Source: Nymphaea colorata
Lineage: Eukaryota; Streptophyta; Magnoliopsida; Nymphaeales; Nymphaeaceae
Length of the DNA: 64,000 nucleotides
Direction: 5' to 3'
NCBI RefSeq assembly: GCF_008831285.2
Contig: NC_045138.2
Coordinates: 20,431,934-20,495,933 of the forward strand
Shown here: one piece after another, positions 22,785 to 34,662 of the stretch
How the letters are laid out: each line of letters starts with the position of its first letter
Numbering within the stretch: the stretch's first letter is position 1
Position numbers and translations under genes: made by a program
The notes under the pieces: model-generated
Databases searched by the model: none
What the model saw: the letters and a program-made list of their open reading frames with translations, nothing else
What the model was told of the DNA's origin: nothing

Positions 22785-23793
22785 TAAAAACAAAGCGTCG
22801 GCCCTGTCATAGGTACCTCTCTCTCAGTTTCTCTACTCTTCTGTCGAGTAGTTCAAAACAAAAAGTATCTTCACAATGTTCATTTATGTATTCAATCTAA
22901 ACATTTCCCATATGGACATCAAGTTTTGCCAGATGAAATCATAACTATATGGTATTAACTGTCAAATATAAACTGTGTGACAGATCTCTTTGAAATGGAA
23001 CCACAACTGATCATGCTATTTACCTCTTCAAGAAGTGGGTGCTGTAACAGTTACTGACCATATTCCTTTGGGATATTCACATGTGATTTGAACAAAAAAG
23101 TCATATCTGAATCCAAATCCAAAATTTGATTTCACAATCTGAATCTGTTTTTTACATTCACATCTGAATTATCAGAATCTGAATTTTGAAATGAATCTGG
23201 CTGGTTTACAAAATGTAAGGTCGTTGGATATAGGTTATTTGTTTAAAACTAAACATGATTCGAATCTAAATCTGATGAGATATTTATGTATATGGAAGAC
23301 TGATTTTGTGTCACTTTTTAAATTTGAATTTGATATAATTTCTTAATTAAATATTAAACTTTTTTTTTATATCCGATTTAAAAAATCAGTGGGATGTCCA
23401 ATCCAAGTTGGATACAGTGACATCCCTATCCATTGAAAAATGTTTGCAGCCCAATCAAGTATTTCAATGCCCACCTGGTTTTTGGGGGGGGCCATGTGGC
23501 TGCCCATTCTCGAGATGTAAATTAACCAAAATCTGTACCCCATTTGCATAGTTTCCAACACAAATGCATGCAAGTACATAGAATCTTGTGTAAGAGCCTC
23601 AGTGTTTTCCAAGAAGCTACAATACATGGAAATGAATGTAAATAGACAAAAGAATTTGAAATTTGAAACACTAACAAAGTAATTTTTGAATAGGCCACAA
23701 TTATCAAAACATTCTAGAATAACTAATATTAAGCTCAATGGGCATAGATGTGACAAGAATCTATCAAATTATCCATCGAAGTAAATAGGCAAA

Positions 23794-24091
23794 TGTAATA
23801 TCCCAAAAATTTAGTTTTGTATTGAAAATTGTGAGGGATTTTCAAAAGTTTATAAAGAATTGGAGCCTAAACTGTCAGGGAACAGGTTGGGATCCGCCGA
23901 ACCAAGGCCCGTGTAAAATTTAGTCTGGTGTTGAAGATTGTGAGAGATCTTCAAGGGCTTATAAAATTGGTTATTAAATATATGATTGTCTTGGTTCCTA
24001 ACCTTTTTTAAGTTGAAACCGAAACTGTTAGGGAGCGAGTTGGGATCCACTGAATCAGGGCCCAATCCTAGAAATGGATTGGGTTATTACA
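23794..24091. mobile_element. Solo-LTR-like element with TGTAATA...TATTACA ends
   Basis: The element begins TGTAATATCCCAA and ends TTGGGTTATTACA, so its termini are inverted copies with TG...CA ends, as in many plant Ty3/gypsy LTRs (TGTAAYAYCCC type, from memory). The flanks are gcaaa (23789-23793) and gcaag (24092-24096), a 5-bp duplication with one mismatch. Inside, a segment with ttgtgagggattttcaaaag and gttgggatccgccgaacc occurs twice in diverged form, so it is an internally duplicated LTR. No coding sequence is present. Confidence 0.55.
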
Positions 24092-24099
24092 GCAAGAAT

Positions 24100-25134
24100 A
24101 TCACATAGGTGTCTCCAATAGCAACTTAATATCTAAAAGATCATTTGACATCAGTAACACATTGTGATTATCCCATAAATGTACCACAAGAAATGGAGTA
24201 GATTCATAAAACATCGTGTTATAGTTTTTTTCATGAATTTGCAACATTTTATCTCATCTCATATTAATTGCATACACAAAAATAGAAAATCATGTTATTT
24301 CTAGTAAGAGATTTCGATTAATTAAGACAGTTATTGGTTTCCCCTAGATGAAACAAATATTGGCATTAGCATAGCCTGTATTTCCCAGAGCTAGTAGTCG
24401 TCCCTCTGTATAGAAAACATAAAAGAGGACAATGTTAAAATGCATGTAACGCACAAACTGCATTTCAGCTTCCCTCATGATCTAAATGAATAGTTGCTGA
24501 GGTGAGAGTAAAGCACAAGTCTGCCATAAATTTGCAAGCGAAGGAAAAGTAAAATAACAAAATGCACATAGATCATAGAAGGAAGGAAATCACCTCGTCG
24601 CAACATGATAACCTGCACGTCCAATTGCAGTCAATTCATCGCAAAAAGAAACGCAATGAGTTTGATTTGTATATATGACCAACATAATGGAATCACTAGA
24701 TTTTATCATCAATAGCCATGTTGTCAAAATCGTTTTCTAAATTGAAACGGAAAGCCGAATGATAGAGAAGAACTGAAAAATTTCAGAAAAACAAAAAACA
24801 TGGAAGCTTGAACATTTTGTAAAAAAGTTTGCGAACGTCAAACATCTGACCCTTAAGCAGATCAAATCGCTTGTCCTGTGTCACTAGAAGATCAAAAGGT
24901 TTGCGAATGACAAAGTGGGAGCAGTTATCACCGTCACAAAGCTTTGAATAATCTGAAGAGCTCCCCGTTCAAGCTTTTCTGTATCAGATCTTGGTCGGGA
25001 GTATGGTGACCAGCAGCTTGCAAGTGTTTGATCTGCTGTTGAGTTTTGTGGATTTATCTTGTACTTGATATTATGCTGTGTGAGCTTCAACTGCATGAAT
25101 CTATATGTGGAGTATTCCCTCCTGATGATCAACC
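24100..25134. other. Upstream region of the PPR gene
   Basis: No feature can be assigned firmly here. On the minus strand 24590-24640 and 24884-25132 hold short open stretches that could be exons of an unknown gene, but neither matches a family I know. The promoter of the PPR gene must lie here. Confidence 0.35.
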
Positions 25135-25167
25135 ATGAAAGATGGTGGACGCATCTTACTTGTCTAA
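25135..25167 (+). promoter_or_regulatory. Upstream ORF overlapping the PPR start codon
   Basis: An ATG at 25135, 7 nt before the PPR ATG (25142) and in another frame, opens a 10-codon ORF that ends in TAA at 25165-25167, inside the PPR coding sequence. Ribosomes using the first ATG would bypass the PPR start unless scanning is leaky. Confidence 0.5.
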
Positions 25168-26689
25168 CCTTCTCCGGCAGGCCGTCCTCTCCAGGAGCCT
25201 CACCTCTGGCGAGAAACTACATACGCAAATCATAAAAGGAGGATTCCAGTTCGATCCTTTCCTGTCTAACAACCTTATTTGTTTATACACAAGGTCGCCT
25301 GCCACCCTTCGTTGTGCCAACAAAGTGTTCGACGAAATTCGTGACCCGGATGTCGTCTCTTGGACCTCTCTGATCAGCGGATATGCCCATGCCTACCTTC
25401 CCCTCCGCGCCCTGGATCTCTTCGTCTCCATGCTCCGCCATTCCACCCTCCCTAACCAACATACTTTTTCTGCAATTTTCCATGCATGTGCAGCAATATC
25501 GGCTGCGAAACCCGGTCTGCAAATCCATGCCCATGCAGTTAAGCTCGGTTTGGATCAGCAAAAATTCGTGAGTAGCTCGGTTATGGATATGTATGGCAAG
25601 TGCGGCAGAGTTGATGATGGGCTTCGAGTGTTTGATGGAATGCCTGAGAGAGATGAAGTTTCTTGGGGAGGAATTATCTGTTGCTGCTCGCAAAATGGAC
25701 GTCCTTGGGATGCTCTTCAGCTTTTCGGACTCATGCGTGCTTCAGATGCGAAGGCCAATATGTTCAGCCTCTCTGGTGCGCTTTGTGCTTCTGCAGATGC
25801 TGCAGCTTATGACCAGGGAAGGATTATCCACGCTTATGCTGTGGCTATTGGACTTGAGACCAATGTCTTTGTGGGGAGCGCTCTAGTCGACATGTATGGG
25901 AAATGTGGGGTTATAAATGACGCTCAGGCTGCTTTTCACTCTCTTGCAGCCCCCAATCTGGTCTCTTGGAATGCCATTATCATGGCTTATGCTCAGCAGG
26001 GCAATGTTGACGCTGCACTCAAATTGTTTGCAGAACTTCGAAGCCAGGGTGTATTACCAGATGATGTAACGTTCCTCGCCATCCTCACCGCCTGCTCCAA
26101 TGCTGGGATGGTTGATGAGGCTCGAAACCTTTTAACATCAATGAGCACAGAATTTGGGCTGCCTCCCTGTGTCGGCCATTACACCTGTGTCATTTCTGTG
26201 CTCTGCAGAGCAGGTTTGATAGAGGAAGCAGAGGAATTGGCTCTAATAATGCCCTTTCCTCCGGACAGCGCAGTGTGGCGTGTGCTGCTGTCTGCGTGCA
26301 TGGTGCATGGGAATTCCGTGGTTGGAGAGCGAGTAGGTCGCCGAGCTATTGAATCTAGAGACAAAGATGGTGAGAACGAGGAGGACGCGTCTCTGTATGT
26401 ACTGCTTTCTAACATCTACTCTGGTAAAGCAAGGTGGCATGAGGCAGCTAGAATACGCAGGGAGCTGCATGAACTAAGAGTTCAGAAAGAAGCAGGACAG
26501 AGTTGGATTCAGATTGCTCAGCATCTTCATGTATTCGTGTCGGGCGATCAGACACATCCTTTCACTGTAGATATTTACAGAGTAATAGCAGTTTTGACAG
26601 AGGAGATTAGAAAATTAATGTTGGTTGGTGATTTCAGATGTAACCACGCAGGTACATTTGGCATCAGTAGTATTGATGATCTTCACTAA
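25142..26689 (+). CDS. PLS-class pentatricopeptide repeat protein, E/E+ type, intronless
   Basis: This is a 515-residue protein from one exon. It has tandem PPR motifs of P, L and S types, seen as repeated blocks ending in VVSWTSLISGYA, EVSWGGIICCCSQNG and LVSWNAIIMAYAQQG. These alternate with DMYGKCG blocks: VSSSVMDMYGKCGRVDDGLR and VGSALVDMYGKCGVINDAQA. The C-terminus carries an E motif (EAGQSWIQIAQHLHVFVSGD) and a short E+-like part (THPFTVDIYRVIAVL). There is no DYW deaminase domain. Such proteins usually act in mitochondria or plastids in site-specific C-to-U RNA editing, with the E domain recruiting a deaminase in trans. The N-terminus (MVDASYLSNLLRQAVLSRSL) is basic and low in acidic residues, which fits an organelle presequence. 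The target RNA is unknown. The length is short for this class, and intronless structure is typical. Confidence 0.93.
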   Translation: MVDASYLSNLLRQAVLSRSLTSGEKLHTQIIKGGFQFDPFLSNNLICLYTRSPATLRCANKVFDEIRDPDVVSWTSLISGYAHAYLPLRALDLFVSMLRHSTLPNQHTFSAIFHACAAISAAKPGLQIHAHAVKLGLDQQKFVSSSVMDMYGKCGRVDDGLRVFDGMPERDEVSWGGIICCCSQNGRPWDALQLFGLMRASDAKANMFSLSGALCASADAAAYDQGRIIHAYAVAIGLETNVFVGSALVDMYGKCGVINDAQAAFHSLAAPNLVSWNAIIMAYAQQGNVDAALKLFAELRSQGVLPDDVTFLAILTACSNAGMVDEARNLLTSMSTEFGLPPCVGHYTCVISVLCRAGLIEEAEELALIMPFPPDSAVWRVLLSACMVHGNSVVGERVGRRAIESRDKDGENEEDASLYVLLSNIYSGKARWHEAARIRRELHELRVQKEAGQSWIQIAQHLHVFVSGDQTHPFTVDIYRVIAVLTEEIRKLMLVGDFRCNHAGTFGISSIDDLH

Positions 26690-27455
26690 GAACTTTGGCT
26701 CTTGGTTGCAGATGAGATATGTCTGCGGAAAACGAATTTTGATAATTTCTCGTTTCTGCAAAAGAAATTGGTGCACTAACAAAATGGATGCCAAATAGTT
26801 CCACAGAATGCTAGGTGGAAGATCTGTAAAATTTTTTAGCTTTACAGCCACAGTAGATAAAATTATGCTTTGCAACCACAGTCAGTAGCTTTCTCCTCTA
26901 TTTGTGTGTTATGGATAGTATGGTTTTTTTCTTGGATACTTAGTTGACCTGAACCCATTTAGTTGGATATTTGGATCCTGTAAGAAATTTTTATTACCCT
27001 AATAGTTGACTAAGGAGGATCTTGTTTCCAAGTATTTATATCTGACATCCAAAGCCAACCAGTTTTTCTTCATTTACAATAAGAAAGGAGCCCTTTAATA
27101 AAACATTTTTTGTGAAACTTAAAGATAATCTCTTTATACTTCATACCCTAGATGGTGGAGATTAAGTTCAAAAAACAGAAATAGCCTTTCTATATAGTTT
27201 TTAAGGACAAAATCAAGCAATAGCTTATGTATATACCTTTTTACCATTGGACATTATTTATAAGTGTAAACTTCAATATAGCATCTAATGGCAACAACTC
27301 TCGGTGTGATATGGGCAGGCACATGCATGTGACATCTTTCATAAGGCATTTGTATCCAATTTCATGACCATTATGTTGTTAGGTTCTCCTTATAATTGTT
27401 TGCCTTTGAACAACTTTTCAAATCTTTGCCTTCTTTCATATGCATCAAGTATAAC
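26690..27455. other. PPR 3' flank and intergenic DNA
   Basis: This includes the PPR 3' UTR, whose poly(A) site I did not assign. The rest is AT-rich with no recognised gene or repeat. Confidence 0.55.
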
Positions 27456-27458
27456 CTA

Positions 27459-27622
27459 GGGAGTGTTTGGCAGTCAGAGCACTAACATAGTGTTCCATGT
27501 GTATGTACCAAAAAATGGGGGTACATTCATGAAAAATTAAAATGCAATTTTTCGTAAATTTGCCCCAATTTTTAAGACATGTTCATGGAACAATATGTTA
27601 GTGTTCATACTGCCAAAAGCCC
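27459..27622. mobile_element. Tourist/Harbinger-like MITE, 164 bp, 3-bp TSD CTA
   Basis: The left end GGGAGTGTTTGGCAGT and the reversed right end GGGCTTTTGGCAGT form inverted repeats. The match continues inward through cactaacatagtgttccatg on the left and cactaacatattgttccatg on the reversed right end, so each arm is about 45 bp. The flanks are CTA at 27456-27458 and 27623-27625. A 3-bp duplication and a GGGNNTGTTTGG-type start fit PIF/Harbinger MITEs. The usual target is TWA, so CTA is a mild deviation. Confidence 0.75.
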
Positions 27623-27980
27623 CTATGAACCCTAATGTATCATGAAGAATTTGATCTGCAATACTTCAGTGCCAATAAACTATGACTACACATTTACATA
27701 TATTTTTTGAGACAATATAGGATGATATATAATCTCCATGGCATTTTATAGGAATCATCTAAATTACATGCTAAGTCACACAGTGCGCCAACTATGGTGG
27801 CACACCCGCACCTGCATCGGTGTGGGTGCTGGTGTTGGTGCGGCCCGACACGACGTCAAATGAGTTTTGGCCATTTTGAAAAATGTTTTGGCCGAGTTTT
27901 CATTGATATATCGAATCAAGGTAACGTTGATAAAAGAAAGTTTAAAAATATAGACAAATAAAATTACTTATATAAAAAAT

Positions 27981-28003
27981 TTATATATATATATATATAT
28001 ATA
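27981..28003. repeat. (TA)n microsatellite
   Basis: An uninterrupted TA dinucleotide tract of about 11 units. Confidence 0.9.
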
Positions 28004-28180
28004 GATATGCACTCCCCTCACCGGCACCCATGTGACATATATTACACATGATACCATAATTTTGGGTCAGCCAAACCATAATTTTTTTCTGTTGTTTTAA
28101 GTTTTAAACATTGTCTTCATGGTGTATTGAGTATGAATTTGTTTTAAATTTCTGTTTTTATGAAATTTTGTATATATATA

Positions 28181-29393
28181 TCATAGCCACAAATAACGTC
28201 TCGGAGTTTTAAACGACGTGGTTTTTTTTTTGTATAATACGACGAGCTTGAAAAATATGGTAAATTTTTAAAAAAATTTAAAAACTAAAAATAGGAGAAA
28301 TGAGAAACTAATAACACAAACATCAAAAGATAAGTAGATTTGCAACAAAAAATAGAAAATAAAAAAAAAAAAAACTGTTTGGCATTAAAAAAACTGAAAA
28401 AAATAAAAAATGTGAAAAAAACAGGTTTTGTTTTTTTTCCTTTTTAACATTTAAAAGAAAAATGTGTTTTTTTTAAGCTTTAAACTGTCATTTAATTTAT
28501 CACATTTTTTCGCGTTCTTTCGAAAAAAACGCGTTTTCTGTGACTATTATATGCACCATTTTCCCACTTTGTTGCCTATAGGCTGGCTAGAATTCTTAAC
28601 TGTGTAAGGAATGTAATGAATAAGATTCTCAACATAGAAGGGCATAAAATTCAATAAGACCCCCAATATTTGTACTGCACTTTATATTTCTTGATGTTTT
28701 TTTTAATATTTTAGTAAATATTTTCAACTTTTTTTATCTATGGTCTTGCAATAAAATAAATATGAAACCCAAATTTCATATTTTTTCTATTACCTATAAC
28801 TTTAAACTCTTGAATTTTTTTGACAAAGGCAAAGATATATCTCAGTTAGTACCCAAGAAAAACTTCAATATTGACGAAAATCCAAAAACAGTATTTGTGA
28901 CAATTTATTTGTGAAAAATGATACAACCCATTTCCTGATAAGAAAAGGATATCATGGCAAATACCAATCTAATCATTTTGTTATGCAGAGAGATTTGATA
29001 TGCAGTCTAACTGAAACTAACCTGAACCATAGTCAGAAAGAACAAGTTATTTTCGAAAAAACGAGAAAAAAATATGAGAAATGAAATGCCATTTAAAACT
29101 TAAAAAAACGCATTAAAAAACGTTAAAACAAAAAAACGCGCTTTTCGCTTTTTTTTCAATTTTTTCACACCAAACAGTTTTTTTTTCATTTTCTATCTTT
29201 TATTTGTTGCAAATATATTTATCTTTTGATGTTTGCGTTATTATTTTCTCACATATTTTATTTTCCTCTCATTTTTCAAATTTTTTTAAAACATACCATT
29301 TTTTCTTTTTTTCCCATATTTTTCAAGCCCACTGTATTATGCTCGAGAGAAACCTCACCATCTAAAACTCTGAAATGTTATTGGCGACTATGA
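28181..29393. mobile_element. 1.2-kb foldback / Mutator-like element with about 350-bp inverted arms
   Basis: The left arm (28181 to about 28530) starts tcatagccacaaataacgtc. The right arm (about 29050 to 29393), reversed, starts tcatagtcgccaataacatt. Both then run through matching landmarks: gagttttaa/gagttttag, cttgaaaaatatgg, tttgcaacaaa and aaaactgtttgg. The arms are extremely A/T-rich. The spacer of about 520 bp has no transposase ORF. Very long terminal inverted repeats fit Mutator-like or foldback elements. No 9-bp target duplication is evident. A shorter relative lies in a beta-galactosidase intron at 55582-55970. Confidence 0.6.
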
Positions 29394-30376
29394 CCTGAAC
29401 TAATACAGAAAAATCAAGCAGGCCTTTCTTCTACAGTTTCTTACTTAACCAATAATACCACATTGAAAAGCTCAAAATGTTAGCCCCATTTTTATTACTA
29501 ATGGAAAAAAAATCTAGCTACCAAATGACAAATATCTTGTCAATAATACAAGTTCAAGAGCCATGGCATTCTTACCAAGTCAAGAAAAACATGTAACAAG
29601 CTCATTAGTCTGAGCACTTGCAAGTGTTTGTTCAATGCATGTGCTTTGCTACTGAAAGCCTCCATTTTTGGAGATGATTCCCTTCCAACACTGGTTATGG
29701 GAGACATGAGAATGAGGTGCATGAGGGTTGGAAACCCATTTGGTTCCCTTCTCAAGCTACCATTGCACATGCAACTCCTTGTTTTTATTGGGCACACAAA
29801 ACAAAACTAGGTCCCACTCTAACCAGTGATTAAAGCAATATCTGTTGGCTAAACAAACTCAGCTGCACTTGCCATGTCAATGGAGATTGCACATCATTCA
29901 TGAATGAGAAAGTGTTTGGTAAAGTTTAGTCTCTCATAAATTATTCTAAAATCTATTGGCACCATTGGCCTGTTGGATTGTCTTGAAGCTTTGAAGTCGA
30001 GGAAAGGTTATGGTTTAGGGTAACACTCTACTTTGAAAAGTTTAGTCTTTTATACAAGGGTAGAGCCAAGGTAGGGCCCGCTTGGGCCCTGGCCCCACTC
30101 AATTTTTTTTTTTTAAAGTTATATGTAAATTTTAGAAAATTTCACTTGTTTTATACAAAAATTTTGAAAAATAATATTTCGGCCCTAATCAAAATTTAGA
30201 AACTTTAATTCGGCCTCCCTCAGAAAAAAAAAATCTGGCATCGCTCCTATCTATATATAAGATTGCAAAGAATTTTGGACGACTTGTAAAGGGGGGTAGT
30301 TAAGCGCTTGGTTGTCCTAGAAATTCTGTTGGTGGAAATTTCATCGAAATGAAAATTGTGCTACCACCCATGAGCC

Positions 30377-30379
<3 letters not shown>

Positions 30380-30419
<40 letters not shown>
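30380..30419. repeat. (TA)n microsatellite
   Basis: About 20 uninterrupted TA units. Confidence 0.9.
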
Positions 30420-30422
<3 letters not shown>

Positions 30423-32818
30423 CTCTTTTCAAAAGTTTATTTCAAGATCAAGCGATGTTTAAGAGGCTTAGGGTTTGGCTCCATGAGTCAAGTCAATTTA
30501 CCCAATGAAATGACACCTGTTTACTCCTTCAATGGGCGTCCATGGTGGATAAGAACGTTGAAAAAGGGAAAAACATGTTGATGACAGAGTGAAAGAGAAA
30601 GGGCAGACAATGGGAATTCAACAAAGGTAGCTCAGTATGCATTTAATGAACATACAATATACTATGGCTTGACATTTTAATGAACCTACAATATACTATG
30701 GCTGACACTATTTGAGATTCGCCAGACCATCGGTCTCTTAAGTTAACTTTTGAGCCGAACTATTTACAATTGATATCAGACCCATGTTTAACAATTAAAC
30801 TAGGGGCCACCATACGATCACAGGCGTTCTTTGAGAGGTTAACAAATTGTAGCATATATATCTAAGTATCAGAAGCAATGGCGGAGTTAGACATATTTGG
30901 CTGAAATGAGTATATAGGAGGGATATTTGATATGGAAATATATAAAAATTTAGGGTTAAATAAAATATAGTTGGACTGTGTGAGCAATTGCCCACACGTC
31001 TCATCGAAAGCGGCGTGAGAACAATCGTATATATACTTCAGAAATTGAGATATATATATATGCTCGTGAATTGTGATCCCCCACTTGAGTTTATTATGAC
31101 ATCTGGGATGTCTTGTCTTCTTTCTACTGTAACTCATTGGACAAATGAATGGTGGGTCTTTATTGAATGAGGCTGCTGATTTTGTGGCCTGAGAGTTGCA
31201 GAGAACGGTAGCTTTTTCAACTAGAGTTGATAAGTTGAGCAGATCTGAGAACGACTCTTGTGACCACAATTGAGTATGCTGCACTCGCATCAGCAAGTAT
31301 CACGACGACTTATGATCATCCCAACCCCTACCAGATTTAGTCAATGAAGATGTGTTCATGTTATGTATTAGATAGAGTCTTCATTTTCTCAGCATGAAGG
31401 TTTTAAGCCTTAAACTGTTTGCTGGGCTTGGCAATATTTATCAAAATCATGAAACCCAAATGTTCTTTTCAGACAGGGAGAGAAAGAGCTGAAAAAAAAC
31501 TTCATTAAACAAAACTGCATCCAAGAGTAACAAATAAAAATTTCGAGAAAGAGAGAAAGAGAGCATGGAGGGGGAGAGACGTAAGACAATGTTTATCAAG
31601 AGTAATACGACTTGAGAGTGAAAGTAGCTTTTTCTGTCACAATAGAGGTGATCCAAAAGCTTCTACTCCACTTCATCCCAAAAGGAGAGTGCAGTAGGTG
31701 ACAGCGTAATCTGAAGATCTAAGTAGTTCATGGGCAAGCGAGCAGCCGTACACCTAAAGCAAGTTTTAGCAAGAAGTATCATGGCCAGCCACGTTATTGA
31801 AGATAAGGCTCGGGGCAAATATGTTGCCGCTTTTGTTTATGAGAAGATTAAGAAAGAAAATCATATGTATAATCAACAATATCGTCAAGATATTAATGCC
31901 AATCAAGATCCTAAAAATTGAAACAGATGACCCTTGTATTCTTTTAAATGTCAATGGAACCTCTTACACAAATGACTGAGGCGTTAGAGAGAGATAATTT
32001 GTTCGTGGATGTAGACTCATTTTTGAGTCGAACCTCGTTAAAATCTCTTTGTTTGCTTCTTTCCCTTTTACAAGTGAATGAGAGAAATGTGACATTGGAG
32101 GAATCAATAGAAAAACCCGAGATGAGCTCAAAAACTCTAAGGATAAGTTGAGTTGTCCCATTCTTTTGGTGAGAAGCAGTGCCAAATAGGAAAAAGTCGT
32201 AAGAAAGAAAGAGAAAGAGAAATATTATGACATCTTTGACAGACAAAAACTTTTAATTTGGACCACAGTGAGATCACGTGTTTGCATTGCAGTGAATCTT
32301 GAATCCCTTCCATAAATCAACTGACCCTAAGCCATACTGGAAAGGGTCAATTAGATTTGGATCTGGTTCAGAAAGAGCCCTGACTCTCACTGGGAAATTT
32401 CTTCTAGACAAAAGTTAAAACATGATAAGGTTTTAACGATCCTGGACTTATATTTTGAAGGTCCATTTTAGGGACCAACTTTTGGATTTAAGCGCAACAG
32501 GGCAATAATGGATCCTGAACGGGGACCATAACCGACTGTTTGGATCCATCTACCTGCTGTGTCGTTACCACAAAAACTGCAGGTCTTTTTTTCTTTAATT
32601 CCATGTGGAGATGTGAAATGCTTCCCCGTGTTTGAACCGCCAAATACTTCTAAAAACTTTCTGACGGTGCCCATATGGGCTTGCATTGGATACCTACCAG
32701 ATTCCATAAAAATACAGGAAGCATTTAATGTCACGTATCACTCATAGAAAGCACATGTCTGCAATGGCACAAACGAGTGATTAGTTTCAGCACTATATGT
32801 AATTTTGAAAAGGTAAGG

Positions 32819-32819
<1 letters not shown>

Positions 32820-32888
<69 letters not shown>
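32820..32888. repeat. (TA)n-(GA)n compound microsatellite
   Basis: About 24 TA units run directly into about 10 GA units. Confidence 0.9.
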
Positions 32889-32890
<2 letters not shown>

Positions 32891-34301
32891 CCAAATTATT
32901 TTTGTACCATGTAACCTTATAGGTAAGCACTTTAGAATAATTAATAAAAGTAGTGCTAAACAAAACTTTTTCAAATTTGTGCCCTTTTATTCATAAAAAA
33001 ATAACGGCTCTTATATTATTAAAAGTTTGATAATAGATAAATTAATATTTTTTATAAAACAACTCGCATGTATATTTTGTTTATTATATATTTTCAGAAT
33101 AACTTAAATATTTTGGTTCTTCTCTATATATGCCAAATGATTTGAATACATATATGTATATATATAAACATACACATATGGGTAGGTACCATACCTTTGC
33201 ATGGTATACCAGATGGGAATTGGGTGTTAAGTTGAAGCAAGTTATATTTTCAATAAATAGAAATACCTTTCATAGGAAGAAACAAAATAGTTCTTAATTT
33301 TGATTCTTTGTTTCCTTTTAACAAGTATTTTGTTTCCTGAAAATATAACTTGGTTTCTAATCTTTTCAACTTAATATACACAATTTAGTCTCTTTAAAAT
33401 CGATCCCATCCAACTGGCATATAAAGGTAAGGTAGCTACTTATTTTCTTATATATGTATATATATAATAAAGGGCAGAGCTATGATTTTTTTCAGGAATG
33501 AACCAAACGGTCTAACGAACTTATCTAAATATGGTCGAACTAAAGCCGAATCTAAAAAATACACTATGCAACTAAAAATTTTCAATTTTTTTAATGTATT
33601 TTTTTTTTTAATTAGCTTGGGTGCTGAGGCGCCCCCCTTCTTCCGCCCGTGTATATAATCATTATAAGGGAAAACATGAACTTATATAAATTATCGACAT
33701 GGAGAGAACAAGAAAGCAGATAGTCAATTACCTATATAGTAACAGAATGATTTTTCACATAGTAAGGCAACTAGATCAGAACATGGTAAAAACTGAAGAA
33801 ATTTGTTCCTCGTTAAAAGTAAAATATATTAAAAATTGCAGGGCCAGGGCAGCAACTCTCGTGGTTGGAAGAGTGCTTACAAGTGACCGTGGGCTTGATT
33901 ATTGATTATTTTACCAAAGTACGTAGATTTGATCTTGGGACTGCAGTAGCATTAAATATGACGGCTCCGACACTACCGATAACAAAAAATTTTTAATAAA
34001 GCGCCCTTATTTTATAATGTAAAAGGCAATCTTATTAAAAAATAATATGGCAAATTTGTCAGCGTCCCTGTCCCTACAAAGAAAGATGGTGCCACGAATA
34101 CCAAGAAGACGATTTAGACAGTTTATTCAGGTGATTAAAATACAATTTCATAAGTTTAAGAGGTCTTTAACTCATTATCCCCACCTGACACGGCATCACG
34201 CGTTTGTCACATTGGAAAAATATACGAGAGATATGATAAAATATATGAGAAAGAATGCCATATCTGATTTGTTGATAGCCTTGGATTTAAGATACTAAGT
34301 T

Positions 34302-34662
34302 AGTGTTTGATGATATGAGGAAGCATTGTATGGTAAACATATGATCTTAGTAGTGTGAATCATATTTCACATTACATGTAAAAAACTGTGGATTTCAGGT
34401 TGGATGGATTGAGGATCTCTGACTTTGAATCCATGAATCTGAAATTCTGGTGATTTCATATCATGGTGGATCTCCTATCCACGGTGTAACAGGTACACCC
34501 AAGTGATTTGAGGTCTGGAGAATTTTAACCTTTCCTTAAACCTATGGTTTTAGAACTGTAAATCTAAAAATCTACCGTTTATTTAGACAATAGATCTCTC
34601 CTAATTAACATGAATCTGAGATTGGCCCCGGATCTTAAATCTGATGTTATCAAACACCGCCT
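34302..34662. repeat. Dispersed MITE-like family, copy 4
   Basis: The left end reads agtgtttgatgatatga and the reversed right end ggtgtttgataacatcaga. The interior near 34480 has ggatctcctatccacggtgt, resembling the right end of the 22561-22784 copy. This suggests a nested or rearranged member. Confidence 0.4.

Larger units (their letters stand above)
29394..34300. other. Gene-poor AT-rich intergenic region
   Basis: No ORF in this 4.9-kb stretch has recognisable protein features. It contains (TA)n tracts at 30380-30419 and 32820-32868, the latter followed by (GA)n to 32888. ORFs of 60-144 codons at 30.8-32.7 kb look like chance openings in AT-rich DNA. Confidence 0.55.

Noticed and set aside
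25283-25693. 136-codon ORF antisense to the PPR gene
   Set aside because: Shadow of the strong PPR coding frame; no recognisable domain.
30862-31296. 144-codon minus-strand ORF
   Set aside because: Low-complexity composition, no domain, no splice context; a chance opening in AT-rich DNA.
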